A DNA stretch of 64,000 bases, from positions 53,989-117,988 of the forward strand of contig NZ_PQGD01000018.1 of NCBI RefSeq assembly GCF_002915575.1, read 5' to 3'. Shown here one piece after another: positions 55,872-62,876 of this stretch (the stretch's first letter is position 1; every line of letters starts with the position of its first letter). The DNA is from Superficieibacter electus. Its GTDB lineage: Bacteria; Pseudomonadota; Gammaproteobacteria; Enterobacterales; Enterobacteriaceae. Below the pieces are notes generated by a model, which was not told the DNA's origin, searched no databases, and saw nothing but the letters and a program-made list of their open reading frames with translations. Position numbers and translations under genes: made by a program.

Positions 55872-56163
55872 AAACCACCCCACGGCATCCGATCCCGCTG
55901 TATTCTCCGCGACGCAGGTGATTACTTCTGCCGATGCACTGATCCCGGCGCACCGCGATTCGGGCGCGCTCAACTTCACCGGCGGCAACATCCATGCATT
56001 TAAGCCACAGCGCGGCCGCAATACGGAAATGGCCTATCTGTTCCCGTGCAATGGCTCGCTTTTCGATCTCTACCGCCGCCGGTGTAACGGCAACATGCTT
56101 TGATACCTGCCGCTGCGAAACATAGTCGAGGTGATACTTCTGGAGTTTCGTAAGGCGCTTCAT
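55864..56163 (-). CDS. ANR-like phage regulator (99 aa)
   Basis: A 99-residue protein with AREQIGHFRIAAALWLKCMD followed by an ARIAVRRDQC helix. This resembles the ANR (AraC-negative-regulator) family of small phage and plasmid proteins, which bind AraC-type activators. The identification rests on the helix pattern only. It starts at ATG 56163, overlapping the small membrane-protein gene (ATGA). Confidence 0.55.
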   Translation of the reverse strand: MKRLTKLQKYHLDYVSQRQVSKHVAVTPAAVEIEKRAIAREQIGHFRIAAALWLKCMDVAAGEVERARIAVRRDQCIGRSNHLRRGEYSGIGCRGVVYE

Positions 56164-56276
56164 CCTATCCAGCCCTCAATTAAAATTACCGCCAGCAACC
56201 ACAGCCAGGCGGCGACTGCGGTCAGGAACCAGTACCATCCTGACCATTTCACCCAGTGCCTGATCAGCGCCGTCAT
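56160..56276 (-). CDS. Small membrane protein (38 aa)
   Basis: MTALIRHWVKWSGWYWFLTA then a Trp/Leu-rich stretch ending LIEGWIG: one strongly hydrophobic helix in 38 residues. Its ATG overlaps the AlpA-like stop and its stop overlaps the ANR-like start, which supports it as a real gene. Function unknown; single-span phage proteins here may affect superinfection or membrane state. Confidence 0.6.
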   Translation of the reverse strand: MTALIRHWVKWSGWYWFLTAVAAWLWLLAVILIEGWIG

Positions 56277-56521
56277 GCTGCATTACTGACCGGGCGGTAA
56301 ACACGCTGATCAACTGGCGGCTTTTTTCCGGCGTACTCCACCGGGCTGCGGGCCTGGCGTTCATCGAGCCAGCGCTCGACCTCTTCGGAGTTCCACGCGC
56401 AGCGGCGGTCGGTGATCCAGAAGCGCTGCGGGAATTCACCGTTACGCTCCATGCGATCGATAGTGCTCCACGACAGAGGCACCACCGCCAGCAGTTCTTT
56501 TTTGCCAAATGCACCTTTCAT
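56273..56521 (-). CDS. AlpA-family DNA-binding protein, possible excisionase
   Basis: An 82-residue protein from ATG 56521: KKELLAVVPLSWSTIDRMER, GEFPQRFWI, NSEEVERWLDERQ. This is the AlpA/MerR-type winged helix used by excisionases and regulators of P4-type integrases. It probably acts in excision with the integrase, though it lies 2 kb away in the early operon. The longer frame to 56560 lacks support. Confidence 0.8.
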   Translation of the reverse strand: MKGAFGKKELLAVVPLSWSTIDRMERNGEFPQRFWITDRRCAWNSEEVERWLDERQARSPVEYAGKKPPVDQRVYRPVSNAA

Positions 56522-56568
56522 AAATCCTCTCTTGTTCAGGTGTGGCGCGTACTGCGCCACGGTGGTGT

Positions 56569-57450
56569 TTACATCGGGACGTCTTCGAGTTCCTGACGGC
56601 GGATGTTGTAAACTTCGGTTGCGGCTTCCAGCATTTCCGGTTCATTCGCCAGTTTTTTTCCGGTGTATTTGTACGCCTTGTCCAGCTCCTCAACTGACGC
56701 AGCGCCCATTGCAGCTTCGGAAAACGCCGACAGGATTTCAGCCGGGCCGCGTTCATCTTTCGGCTGCTGGCGTTCTGTTTTTTGCGGTTCTGATTTGGCG
56801 TTGATCAGGCTATTCATACCTGATGCGCTGTGAGTTTCCGGGGTGATGTCACGCTCAACGCGTGGGCGCGTTTCTTCCAGTTCGTCGGGTGTATAGACAC
56901 CGAGAAGAACATCAGGGGCGTGAAGTCGTGCCCAGCGTTTAACGCACAGGTAGGCCAGTTGTTGCTTCGGATCCTGCCCCCAAAGCGGTGAGTTGCGCAC
57001 ACCTGCCTGCGCCATGCTGATGGTTAATGATCTTGGTTGGCTTTCACCTTTAAGCGTTGCCCACACGGTGACGGTAAGTGACGATGATTTATCGTCTTTG
57101 CCGCTGACTTTCGACCAGTCGCCGTCCCACTGATAATTAAGACGTGTCTCAAGCAGGTTTGACGACGACACAACTGCATTGACCAGTTGAGCCTCGTAGC
57201 CCAGTGCGCCGTTAACCACATGCGTCTTCTGAGCCACTGCAAAAGGATTCATGCCCCACTGCGCCGCCTGCATCGTTACAGCCAGACAGTCTGATGGTTT
57301 GCCTGCAAGGTGAGCCGGGACGGTCGCTTTGCTTTGTGACATCAGGTCGGCAAAACGCACAAGTTGATTGAGACCTTCAGGGCTGAATATTGCCGCCGCA
57401 GTACCAACGGTTACGCCGGGCTGTGCATTAATGGTGATATCGTTGCTCAT
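56569..57450 (-). CDS. RecT-family single-strand annealing protein
   Basis: A 293-residue annealing protein. MQAAQWGMNPFAVAQKTHVV and QLAYLCVKRWARLHAPDVLLG are RecT signatures; the tail is charged and variable. With the RecE-like exonuclease it promotes annealing recombination of phage DNA. ATG 57450 overlaps the RecE-like stop (ATGA); the frame to 57477 is within that gene. Confidence 0.88.
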   Translation of the reverse strand: MSNDITINAQPGVTVGTAAAIFSPEGLNQLVRFADLMSQSKATVPAHLAGKPSDCLAVTMQAAQWGMNPFAVAQKTHVVNGALGYEAQLVNAVVSSSNLLETRLNYQWDGDWSKVSGKDDKSSSLTVTVWATLKGESQPRSLTISMAQAGVRNSPLWGQDPKQQLAYLCVKRWARLHAPDVLLGVYTPDELEETRPRVERDITPETHSASGMNSLINAKSEPQKTERQQPKDERGPAEILSAFSEAAMGAASVEELDKAYKYTGKKLANEPEMLEAATEVYNIRRQELEDVPM

Positions 57451-58268
57451 AAGTACATATCCTGTTTGCGTGCCCATTCAGGGCGTTTGATGATCTCTAC
57501 TCCGCCCCAGTCGTCCTGGACGCGGCAGTTATGGAATGTGTTAAGGTCGCGACGAAACAGCGCGTGACCGGTGTCGATGTCCTGAGCATCCAGCTCAAAC
57601 ACGCGGACCGGGTAGCGGCCACAATCAATCGACTCGCTGACAGCCAGGAAGAAAAATCCGTGCGGCTCTCCTGTCGTCTGCTGGGCACCTTCGCGGTACA
57701 TCGCGTCCTGAACGTGGTAACGAAATTCTTCGATGTGGCGCGAGAATCGTTCCATGTCGGACACCTTCTTCACGTCGACGATCACCGGATGCTGCTTCAG
57801 GCGTTTGTCAGGTCGGATTCGGCACAACTCTCCTGTTTCCGGATCAATCCAGTAGTGCGATGCTTCGCAATAGCCTTCCTGCTCCAGCATCCAGCGCGCC
57901 GCAGGGTGCGCCATGGCACTGGATCTCATCAGCTGAAGATTTCGGCCTTCTTCAGATGACATAACAGTCATACCCATGCCAGTTACATCTTTCAGGAAAG
58001 CGGCTTCATCCTGCTTTCCCGCGGTAGTGCGTCGGTTAAACTCGGGTGCGACGATAAAACGCTTGTCGAACTCTTCAGGCTCAAGAAGAAGGCAGTGAAG
58101 CGCCGATCCCATATTCAGCGCAGACTTTTTGTCTTCGTCTTCCGGAGCGTCTTTCACCCACTTCAGGAGTGCTGGCGTTTTCGCCAGCATATCCAGCTGC
58201 GACTTACTCACGCCGTCACCGGCGTGGTAGTCAGCGTTGCTGATGTCGAAATAAATTCCTGGTTTCAT
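57447..58268 (-). CDS. RecE-like exonuclease VIII
   Basis: A 273-residue PD-(D/E)XK nuclease matching the C-terminal nuclease domain of RecE: ISNADYHAGDGVSKSQLDML, MGSALHCLLLEPEEFD, and the catalytic HPVIVDVKKVSDMERF. It resects double-stranded ends 5' to 3' for RecT annealing. It is far shorter than full E. coli RecE but contains the complete nuclease core. It overlaps both neighbours by four bases. Confidence 0.88.
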   Translation of the reverse strand: MKPGIYFDISNADYHAGDGVSKSQLDMLAKTPALLKWVKDAPEDEDKKSALNMGSALHCLLLEPEEFDKRFIVAPEFNRRTTAGKQDEAAFLKDVTGMGMTVMSSEEGRNLQLMRSSAMAHPAARWMLEQEGYCEASHYWIDPETGELCRIRPDKRLKQHPVIVDVKKVSDMERFSRHIEEFRYHVQDAMYREGAQQTTGEPHGFFFLAVSESIDCGRYPVRVFELDAQDIDTGHALFRRDLNTFHNCRVQDDWGGVEIIKRPEWARKQDMYL

Positions 58269-58567
58269 GCTGCATTCCTTTCGCTGTCCAGCCTGTCGGC
58301 CATATCCCAGCGCCCGATGATGCCGGTAAGAGCGCTGACCATGGCGGTCATCGTTTCTTCAAACTCAGCGCTTTCCATGGCTGTAGCCAGAATTTCAGGG
58401 CGAACACCGGCGCTCAGTAATGAACGTTCAAAGGACGATTCCATGCCGGACTTGCCGGCGGCGTCGATCAGCTCAACGTGCCGCGTGTAAAGTTGCTCAG
58501 ACAACTGGTAATCACGCTCAAAACAGCCCATCAGTTTCTTCAGTTTCATCTGCTGCTGGATTTTCAT
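58265..58567 (-). CDS. Phage hypothetical protein (100 aa)
   Basis: A 100-residue helical protein from ATG 58567 (MKIQQQMKLKKLMGCFERDY) ending RLDSERNAA. It lies between the coiled-coil gene and recE-like, overlapping the latter by four bases. The longer open frame to 58888 runs antisense to no domain and overlaps the coiled-coil gene, so it is rejected. Function unknown. Confidence 0.65.
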   Translation of the reverse strand: MKIQQQMKLKKLMGCFERDYQLSEQLYTRHVELIDAAGKSGMESSFERSLLSAGVRPEILATAMESAEFEETMTAMVSALTGIIGRWDMADRLDSERNAA

Positions 58568-58574
58568 GATCACC

Positions 58575-59534
58575 TCAGTACTTGATTTCTGTGGCCGGAA
58601 CTTTGCCGCGAGCGATAGCGATGACGCATGCTTTCGCCCAGTCGGTAGGTATGCCCTGATCGATAAGTGCAGATACCGCTGACGCGTTAATGGCCCGACG
58701 GTGCTCGATATCGGCGGCCCGGAGAGCATCTTCATCAGCCACGCGTTTTGCTTCCTGCTGGCGGGCTGCTTCTGCTTCTTCATTGCGGCGACGCTCGGCT
58801 TCAATTGCCTCCTGCTTTTCATGTTCTGCCTTTTCTGCCGCTTCTTTTTTTTCACGCGCTGAGCGTTCTTCCGCTTCAATACGGTCACGCTCAGCTTGCT
58901 CTGCCTGGGCCTTTAAAACTGACTCACGGTGCGCGGCCTCTTCGCGCTCACGTCGTGCCCGCTCTTCGGCATCTCTTAAAGCGGCTGCCGCTGGAAGACG
59001 CTTGAGTTCTTCCTCATACTCAATTTTCTTTCTTTCGGCTTCCGCCTTTGCCTCTGCGGCGTCACGGTCAAAATCCTTGTTCATTAGCAGGGCCAATTCG
59101 TGATCAGCTTCGAACTTAGCTGCACACTCCTGATCGAACTTTTCGTTCATTTCCACGGCTTCGGTGTGCATAGCGTTCATCGCTTCTTCAGCCTTAAGGC
59201 GCTCCTGTTCGGCTTCCCATTCAGTGAGCGGACGGCGAACTTCATCACGCAAAGCGTCACAGGCATCAACGAAACGTTTAATTTCAGCTTCCGCAGGTTT
59301 TACGGATTCTTTGAGGCGGCGAAGGTAATCGCGGCCCGGTTTCTCGATCGCAGTTTTGCTGCGTGAAACCTGTGCTGACAGAGAGGCAATACGTGCGCGT
59401 CCCTTTGCGGTGGTCAGATCCGGAACTTCATTCACCTGCTTGCGGATCTGCTCGAGAAAAGAATCCAGGCCGTTGGCGCGGTAAAGCGCTGGTGCCTGCT
59501 CTTCACTGATTTCGATAACTGATAATTCGCTCAT
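58575..59534 (-). CDS. Phage coiled-coil protein (319 aa, DUF1351-like)
   Basis: A 319-residue, Glu/Ala/Arg-rich protein. A conserved N-terminal part (VNEVPDLTTAKGRARIASLS, KTAIEKPGRDYLRRLKE) is followed by a long coiled coil from about 115 to 275 and a short C-terminal domain (LIDQGIPTDWAKACVIAIA). Similar proteins sit just upstream of recET-type genes in many lambdoid phages; function unknown. Its ATG overlaps the preceding stop. Confidence 0.7.
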   Translation of the reverse strand: MSELSVIEISEEQAPALYRANGLDSFLEQIRKQVNEVPDLTTAKGRARIASLSAQVSRSKTAIEKPGRDYLRRLKESVKPAEAEIKRFVDACDALRDEVRRPLTEWEAEQERLKAEEAMNAMHTEAVEMNEKFDQECAAKFEADHELALLMNKDFDRDAAEAKAEAERKKIEYEEELKRLPAAAALRDAEERARREREEAAHRESVLKAQAEQAERDRIEAEERSAREKKEAAEKAEHEKQEAIEAERRRNEEAEAARQQEAKRVADEDALRAADIEHRRAINASAVSALIDQGIPTDWAKACVIAIARGKVPATEIKY

Positions 59535-59692
59535 ACCTTCACCCTGATAATGTCCGCGAAACCTGCATTCACCATTTGCGAGTGATTCATGGTGAAACCG
59601 TCACGCTTGTTATTGACTGATACGAACCGCCATCCGTACCCGCTCGCCAGCTTGCTGACCGTGTAGTGCTTACCTCTGAACATCACATTCAT
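59531..59692 (-). CDS. Small phage protein (53 aa)
   Basis: From ATG 59692: MNVMFRGKHYTVSKLASGYG, then WRFVSVNNKRDGFTMNHSQM and a short tail. Its start overlaps the stop of the 49-residue gene (ATGA) and its stop overlaps the start of the coiled-coil gene (ATGA). Chained overlaps on both sides make it credible. Function unknown. Confidence 0.6.
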   Translation of the reverse strand: MNVMFRGKHYTVSKLASGYGWRFVSVNNKRDGFTMNHSQMVNAGFADIIRVKV

Positions 59693-59838
59693 TTCTGCGC
59701 CGCCCACGTTGCTTCAAAGTCACGGGCTTCTTTCATTACCAGCGCCCAGCGGATTCCCTCGCGGAGATCCCTGAACTTCCAGCTCATCAGCCCGCAGATG
59801 GTGACGCAGTACCACTCGTCGATTTTTTCCCACCGCAT
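59689..59838 (-). CDS. First gene of the early left operon (49 aa)
   Basis: From ATG 59838: MRWEKIDEWYCVTICGLMSW, then KFRDLREGIRWALVMKEARD and a short tail. It lies 26 bases after the predicted start of the leftward promoter, with GAGGTAAAC as ribosome binding site, so it opens the operon. Similar small proteins are common at this place in enterobacterial prophages. Function unknown. Confidence 0.6.
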   Translation of the reverse strand: MRWEKIDEWYCVTICGLMSWKFRDLREGIRWALVMKEARDFEATWAAQK

Positions 59839-59839
59839 A

Positions 59840-59933
59840 ATGTTTACCTCGGCTTGTTACCGTTGAGGTAATAATCATCCGTATGTGGTTTGATGTCAAT
59901 AGATATGATTAAAGATAATTACCTGTGGGGTAA
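59840..59933 (-). promoter_or_regulatory. Leftward early promoter (PL-like) flanked by two operators
   Basis: On the minus strand: TTGACA (59899-59894), 17-base spacer, GATTAT (59876-59871). Operator TTACCTCAACGGTAA (59871-59857) starts at the last base of the -10. A second operator, TTACCCCACAGGTAA (59933-59919), lies upstream, 62 bases centre to centre. The spacer contains the near-palindrome CCACATACGG. Binding to the downstream operator would block the -10 and start site. It drives the 49-residue gene through to the 55-residue gene. Confidence 0.75.
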
Positions 59934-59945
59934 CTATTAAGGCAT

Positions 59946-59971
59946 AAAAAAAGCCGCTCAATGGCGGCTTT
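59946..59971 (-). terminator. Terminator after the repressor gene
   Basis: On the minus strand AAAGCCGC (59971-59964) pairs with GCGGCTTT (59957-59950), followed by more T. It separates the repressor gene from the leftward promoter. Confidence 0.8.
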
Positions 59972-59990
59972 GTTATTGTTTATATGGGGT

Positions 59991-60575
59991 TTATTGCTGA
60001 TTCTTTCCGTTCTGCGAGATGACAAAATTTATATAGCTTTCGATCTTATCTTTTTCGCTGGCAGGTAACGATGCATAGCGGGAACGGTCGTAATTTATGG
60101 TGGCCGGGTCGTGAGGATGGATAAGCAACTCATAGCCCCGGCGCCCGAACGCAGCGGCGATTGTCTCCAGGGTGGAGATGGACACACTGACTTCGTTTTT
60201 CAGCATCCGGTTTATGGTGGCCTGGGATATCCCGGAGACATTATGCAGTTTTCCCTGCGATGAAAGGTGTCGGCTATCTTTCATCCAGCTTTCGAGATTT
60301 GCAGCTGCAAGTTTTCCGATGTCGCTGGGGACATCCGGATCGAAATCAACGTGATGCAGAGTATGGTCGATGTCCAGCCAGTTGCGTGGCTTGTTTGAGG
60401 CGACTTCTATTTTTCGGGACACCTGGTCACCGATTATTTTTTTTCCGAGAGCCCAGCGGTTAACCAGGTTGGCCTGTGTATCCATTCTTTCCGCAAGGCG
60501 AGTCTGCACACCGTCGAAATCACGATCGATGAGGTCGTTTAAATTTTGCCGCCGGATTTCGTGGATACTCTTCAT
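59991..60575 (-). CDS. Phage repressor with two helix-turn-helix regions
   Basis: A 194-residue protein. The N-terminal part (RRQNLNDLIDRDFDGVQTRL, then VNRWALGKKIIGDQVSRKIE and NWLD) is like the DNA-binding domain of CI-type repressors. The second part (about 105-155: LHNVSGISQATINRMLKNEV, ISTLETIAAAFGRRGYELLI) is a Cro/CI-type HTH. No S24 protease domain with Ser/Lys dyad or Ala-Gly cleavage site follows, so SOS self-cleavage is not expected. It is divergent from the Cro-like gene across three operators. It is the likely binder of the TTACC-N5-GGTAA sites. Confidence 0.8.
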   Translation of the reverse strand: MKSIHEIRRQNLNDLIDRDFDGVQTRLAERMDTQANLVNRWALGKKIIGDQVSRKIEVASNKPRNWLDIDHTLHHVDFDPDVPSDIGKLAAANLESWMKDSRHLSSQGKLHNVSGISQATINRMLKNEVSVSISTLETIAAAFGRRGYELLIHPHDPATINYDRSRYASLPASEKDKIESYINFVISQNGKNQQ

Positions 60576-60630
60576 TGTCTGTAAAAATTTCTCATATATG
60601 AATCATTTGTGTTCTCAATTAGAACCGATG

Positions 60631-60693
60631 TTACCTCTCGGGTAAATGCACCTCTCAGGTAACAATCCTTGATTTTTGTTACCTTATCGGTGA
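60631..60693. promoter_or_regulatory. OR-like control region with three operators
   Basis: Three sites lie between the divergent repressor and Cro-like genes: TTACCTCTCGGGTAA (60631-60645), GCACCTCTCAGGTAA (60648-60662) and TTACCTTATCGGTGA (60679-60693). Centres are 17 and 31 bases apart. A rightward promoter is suggested by TTGATT (60669-60674) with GAATAT (60692-60697), which the third site covers. The repressor's own promoter would face left from the first two sites. The layout copies lambda OR with a different operator sequence. Confidence 0.75.
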
Positions 60694-60729
60694 ATATTTG
60701 TTATCTGAAATAAATATCAGGCAATAGTT

Positions 60730-60960
60730 ATGACCGATATCGTACCTTTTGATTTCAAAAAGCACTGGCTTGACCTTCCACCGGCGGAGCGGGAATCCTT
60801 CGCTGAAGACGCAGGAACGACAAGCCATTATATCCGAACTCACCTGATTGGACGGCGTAAAATCCCCGGCAAGCGCCTGATGGAAGGGCTTTTCAGAGCG
60901 TGCCGTATTCGTCAGTGGGTCAGAACAAAGTCAGAAATCGCCACCTTCTTTTACCGATAA
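60730..60960 (+). CDS. Cro-like small DNA-binding protein (76 aa)
   Basis: A 76-residue basic protein: KKHWLDLPPAERESFAEDAG, TTSHYIRTHLIGRRKIPGKR, then RLMEGLFRACR. The pattern suits an HTH protein of the Cro or YdaS/CII type. It is the first gene rightward from the OR-like region and is followed by a terminator, as in the cro position of lambdoid phages. Confidence 0.65.
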   Translation: MTDIVPFDFKKHWLDLPPAERESFAEDAGTTSHYIRTHLIGRRKIPGKRLMEGLFRACRIRQWVRTKSEIATFFYR

Positions 60961-60971
60961 TCTCCCCATCT

Positions 60972-60993
60972 GACCGCCGCCTGGCGGTCTTTT
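60972..60993 (+). terminator. Terminator after the Cro-like gene (tR1-like)
   Basis: GACCGCC (60972-60978), loop GCCT, GGCGGTC (60983-60989), TTTT. It could stop rightward transcription before the replication genes until antitermination or a second promoter takes over. Confidence 0.8.
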
Positions 60994-61004
60994 CATATCT
61001 ATTG

Positions 61005-61038
61005 CTACCTCTCAGGTAATTTTTATCCATATATGGTT
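61005..61038. promoter_or_regulatory. Operator plus CCATATATGG element after the Cro-like terminator
   Basis: CTACCTCTCAGGTAA (61005-61019) belongs to the operator family. CCATATATGG (61027-61036), a perfect palindrome, lies 19.5 bases away centre to centre, as at the leftward promoter. A rightward promoter may follow (TTGATC at about 61037, GAAAAT 17 bases later). The element pair is oriented as for a leftward promoter whose hexamers have decayed. Confidence 0.6.
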
Positions 61039-61100
61039 GATCCTTTTTCTCTACTGGTTGAAAATAATCGTAACCTAAACCTGAATACGTAGGACTGATA

Positions 61101-61301
61101 ATGGAAATCATCACACGCATAAGTGCAGCTAAAGCTGGCCTTAAGCGCTACTACACCGGAAAGCCATGTAAACGCGGACACGACAGCGAGCGCTGGGTTT
61201 ATAACGGCCACTGCGTCGAATGTACTATGGAAACGAACCGTCGCATTAAGGCGGAGATTAAGCAGCTTATGGCCGAAGCCAGCCTGCAACAGTCCAGCTA
61301 A
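61101..61301 (+). CDS. Small phage zinc-binding protein (66 aa)
   Basis: A 66-residue protein with YYTGKPCKRGHDSERWVYNG and HCVECT, giving a likely C-x2-H / C-x2-C zinc site as in the N-terminal part of some HNH-type phage proteins, but without a nuclease core. It lies 15 bases before the O-like gene. Function unknown. Confidence 0.65.
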   Translation: MEIITRISAAKAGLKRYYTGKPCKRGHDSERWVYNGHCVECTMETNRRIKAEIKQLMAEASLQQSS

Positions 61302-61316
61302 CAGCAGGTATTAATC

Positions 61317-62069
61317 ATGAGCAGACACGCGACAGAGTGGGCCTGGAAGACAAATCCGGGAAGCTCATCACTTAAACTCATCCTGCTCTCGATGGCTGAT
61401 CGAGCCGACGAATACAATCTTTGCTATCCGAGTATTGAACGTCTCGTTATTGATACCAGCCTGAATAAAAAAACTGTTCAGGCCGGGCTCGTTTCGCTCA
61501 TTGAATTAGGGATTATTTCTGATACAGGTGAGAGAAAAGGGGCAACCAGAAGGGTGAGGGTTTTCTCTTTAAACATACCCAAAAACGGGAATATACCCAA
61601 AAACGGGAAGTTGAATGATCCCAAAAACGGGAAGTTGAATGATCCCAAAAACGGGATGCAGAACCAGTCAGTTAACCAGTCATATAACCAAGAGAAGGAG
61701 AAGGGGGAAGAAACGGGGGATTTGTTGCCTCATGATCCATGCGCCAACAACGTCATTATGAATAATTTTGTCCCTCCTGGTGGAATAGGTCAGTTCGGAA
61801 AATTTGTCATGCACGAGCTATGGACTCCGTCAGATGATTTTATCCGCCTTTCATCATTGCAGGGTATTCATCTTGATCGTCAGCCGACACCGCAGGAGCT
61901 TGCAGAGTTCAGGGTTTACTGGATGGCCGAGGGTAAGGCATTCCATCATGCGCAATGGGAGCAAAAACTTGCCAGGCGTCTGCTGGTAAGCAGGCAGAAC
62001 AAACTGACGTCACCAGATAACAATGTGCCGCACTGGAACAGTCCAGAGGCATGGGAGGATTTCCTGTGA
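61317..62069 (+). CDS. O-like replication initiator with DnaT-type C terminus
   Basis: A 250-residue protein. The N-terminal winged helix (LILLSMADRADEYNLCYPSI, LNKKTVQAGLVSLIELGIIS) is typical of lambda O-type initiators. The middle is a repeat PKNGKLND encoded by the iterons of the origin. The C-terminal part (ELWTPSDDFIRLSSLQGIHL, AEFRVYWMAEGKAFHHAQWE) resembles the DnaT-like ssDNA-binding domain. It probably binds the origin within its own gene and recruits the P-like protein. Its stop overlaps the next start (GTGA). Confidence 0.85.
   Translation: MSRHATEWAWKTNPGSSSLKLILLSMADRADEYNLCYPSIERLVIDTSLNKKTVQAGLVSLIELGIISDTGERKGATRRVRVFSLNIPKNGNIPKNGKLNDPKNGKLNDPKNGMQNQSVNQSYNQEKEKGEETGDLLPHDPCANNVIMNNFVPPGGIGQFGKFVMHELWTPSDDFIRLSSLQGIHLDRQPTPQELAEFRVYWMAEGKAFHHAQWEQKLARRLLVSRQNKLTSPDNNVPHWNSPEAWEDFL
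61578..61656 (+). other. Phage replication origin: four iterons inside the O-like gene
   Basis: CCCAAAAACGGGA occurs four times, at 61578, 61596, 61620 and 61644 (spacings 18, 24, 24). Each is a partial palindrome CCC...GGG, like the lambda iterons that lie in gene O. The last two are preceded by the same GAAGTTGAATGAT. This is the usual arrangement for an O-bound origin, so replication initiation here is likely. Confidence 0.75.
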
Positions 62070-62833
62070 ATAAATTATTTAACGCAATCCAGAATCGAGA
62101 TGGTGATGCACTATCACAAATGTCCGGAACAGACCGCCAGTATCACGGTAATGACAACGTGGTGAACATTACCGCTGAACGACTCGTTGATGCCCTCTTT
62201 AAACAGCTTAAGCAGTTGTTCCCTGCGGCTGAACAGACCAACCTGAAAACGGCAGAGCAGGAGGTATCCGCCAAGCAGCAGTGGATCGCCTCATTTGCTG
62301 AGGGGGGAATCCGTACCCGCGAACAGGTATCTGCTGGCATGCGCCATGCTCGCGCCAGCGAATCTCCGTTCTGGCCTTCACCCGGTCAATTCATCAAGTG
62401 GTGCAAGGACAGTAAAACCGTTCTCGGGATCGGCACTGAAGACGTGATGGCTGAGTTTCACCGCTATGCGAAGGAAAAAGGGCTGCATGCTGGTGGCCCT
62501 GAACGGTTCCCCTGGCGGCATCCTGTCCTGTACTGGATCGTATGTGATACCCGACGGGCGATGTACCAGCGGCAACTCAGCGAGGCTGAAGTCGAAAAGC
62601 TGGCCGCGAAGAAACTTGATGAGTGGGCGAAGAAGGTTTCAGCGGGAGAGAAGATACCGGACCCGATAGCCAGCCTGGAGGTCAGGCGGGAACCCATGCA
62701 GACCAGTCACAACCCAGGAGCCGGTGATCATGAATACCGGTATATGCCAAACGCGGCAGTCCTCGGCTCAATGACCCCGGCGCAGTGGCTTATGGAGGAA
62801 TACCGAAGGCGAAAGGCAAACGGAATGATTTAG
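62066..62833 (+). CDS. P-like helicase loader
   Basis: A 255-residue protein homologous to lambda P: NITAERLVDALFKQLKQLFP, KQQWIASFAEGGIRTREQVS, FWPSPGQFIKWCK and AQWLMEEYRRRKANG. It would deliver host DnaB to the origin bound by the O-like protein. GTG 62066 overlaps the O-like stop and is preceded by GGGAGGA at a good distance; ATG 62051 is a less likely alternative. Confidence 0.85.
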   Translation: MNKLFNAIQNRDGDALSQMSGTDRQYHGNDNVVNITAERLVDALFKQLKQLFPAAEQTNLKTAEQEVSAKQQWIASFAEGGIRTREQVSAGMRHARASESPFWPSPGQFIKWCKDSKTVLGIGTEDVMAEFHRYAKEKGLHAGGPERFPWRHPVLYWIVCDTRRAMYQRQLSEAEVEKLAAKKLDEWAKKVSAGEKIPDPIASLEVRREPMQTSHNPGAGDHEYRYMPNAAVLGSMTPAQWLMEEYRRRKANGMI

Positions 62834-62876
62834 CAGTAAGCAGGGCGCGCAGGCGCATTTTTTTACGCCTGAATGA

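Noticed and set aside
58568-58888. Extension of the 100-residue phage gene to 207 residues
   Set aside because: The extra part lies wholly inside the 319-residue coiled-coil gene on the same strand in another frame and is Lys/Arg low-complexity, a shadow of the coiled-coil codons.
60595-60602. CATATATG near the repressor start as a further copy of the CCrTATrTGG element
   Set aside because: It lacks the flanking CC/GG and is not at the 19.5-bp distance from any operator.
61578-61656. The four CCCAAAAACGGGA repeats as a CRISPR fragment
   Set aside because: Units are 13 bases with 5-11 base gaps inside a replication initiator gene; this fits iterons of a phage origin and not repeat-spacer DNA.
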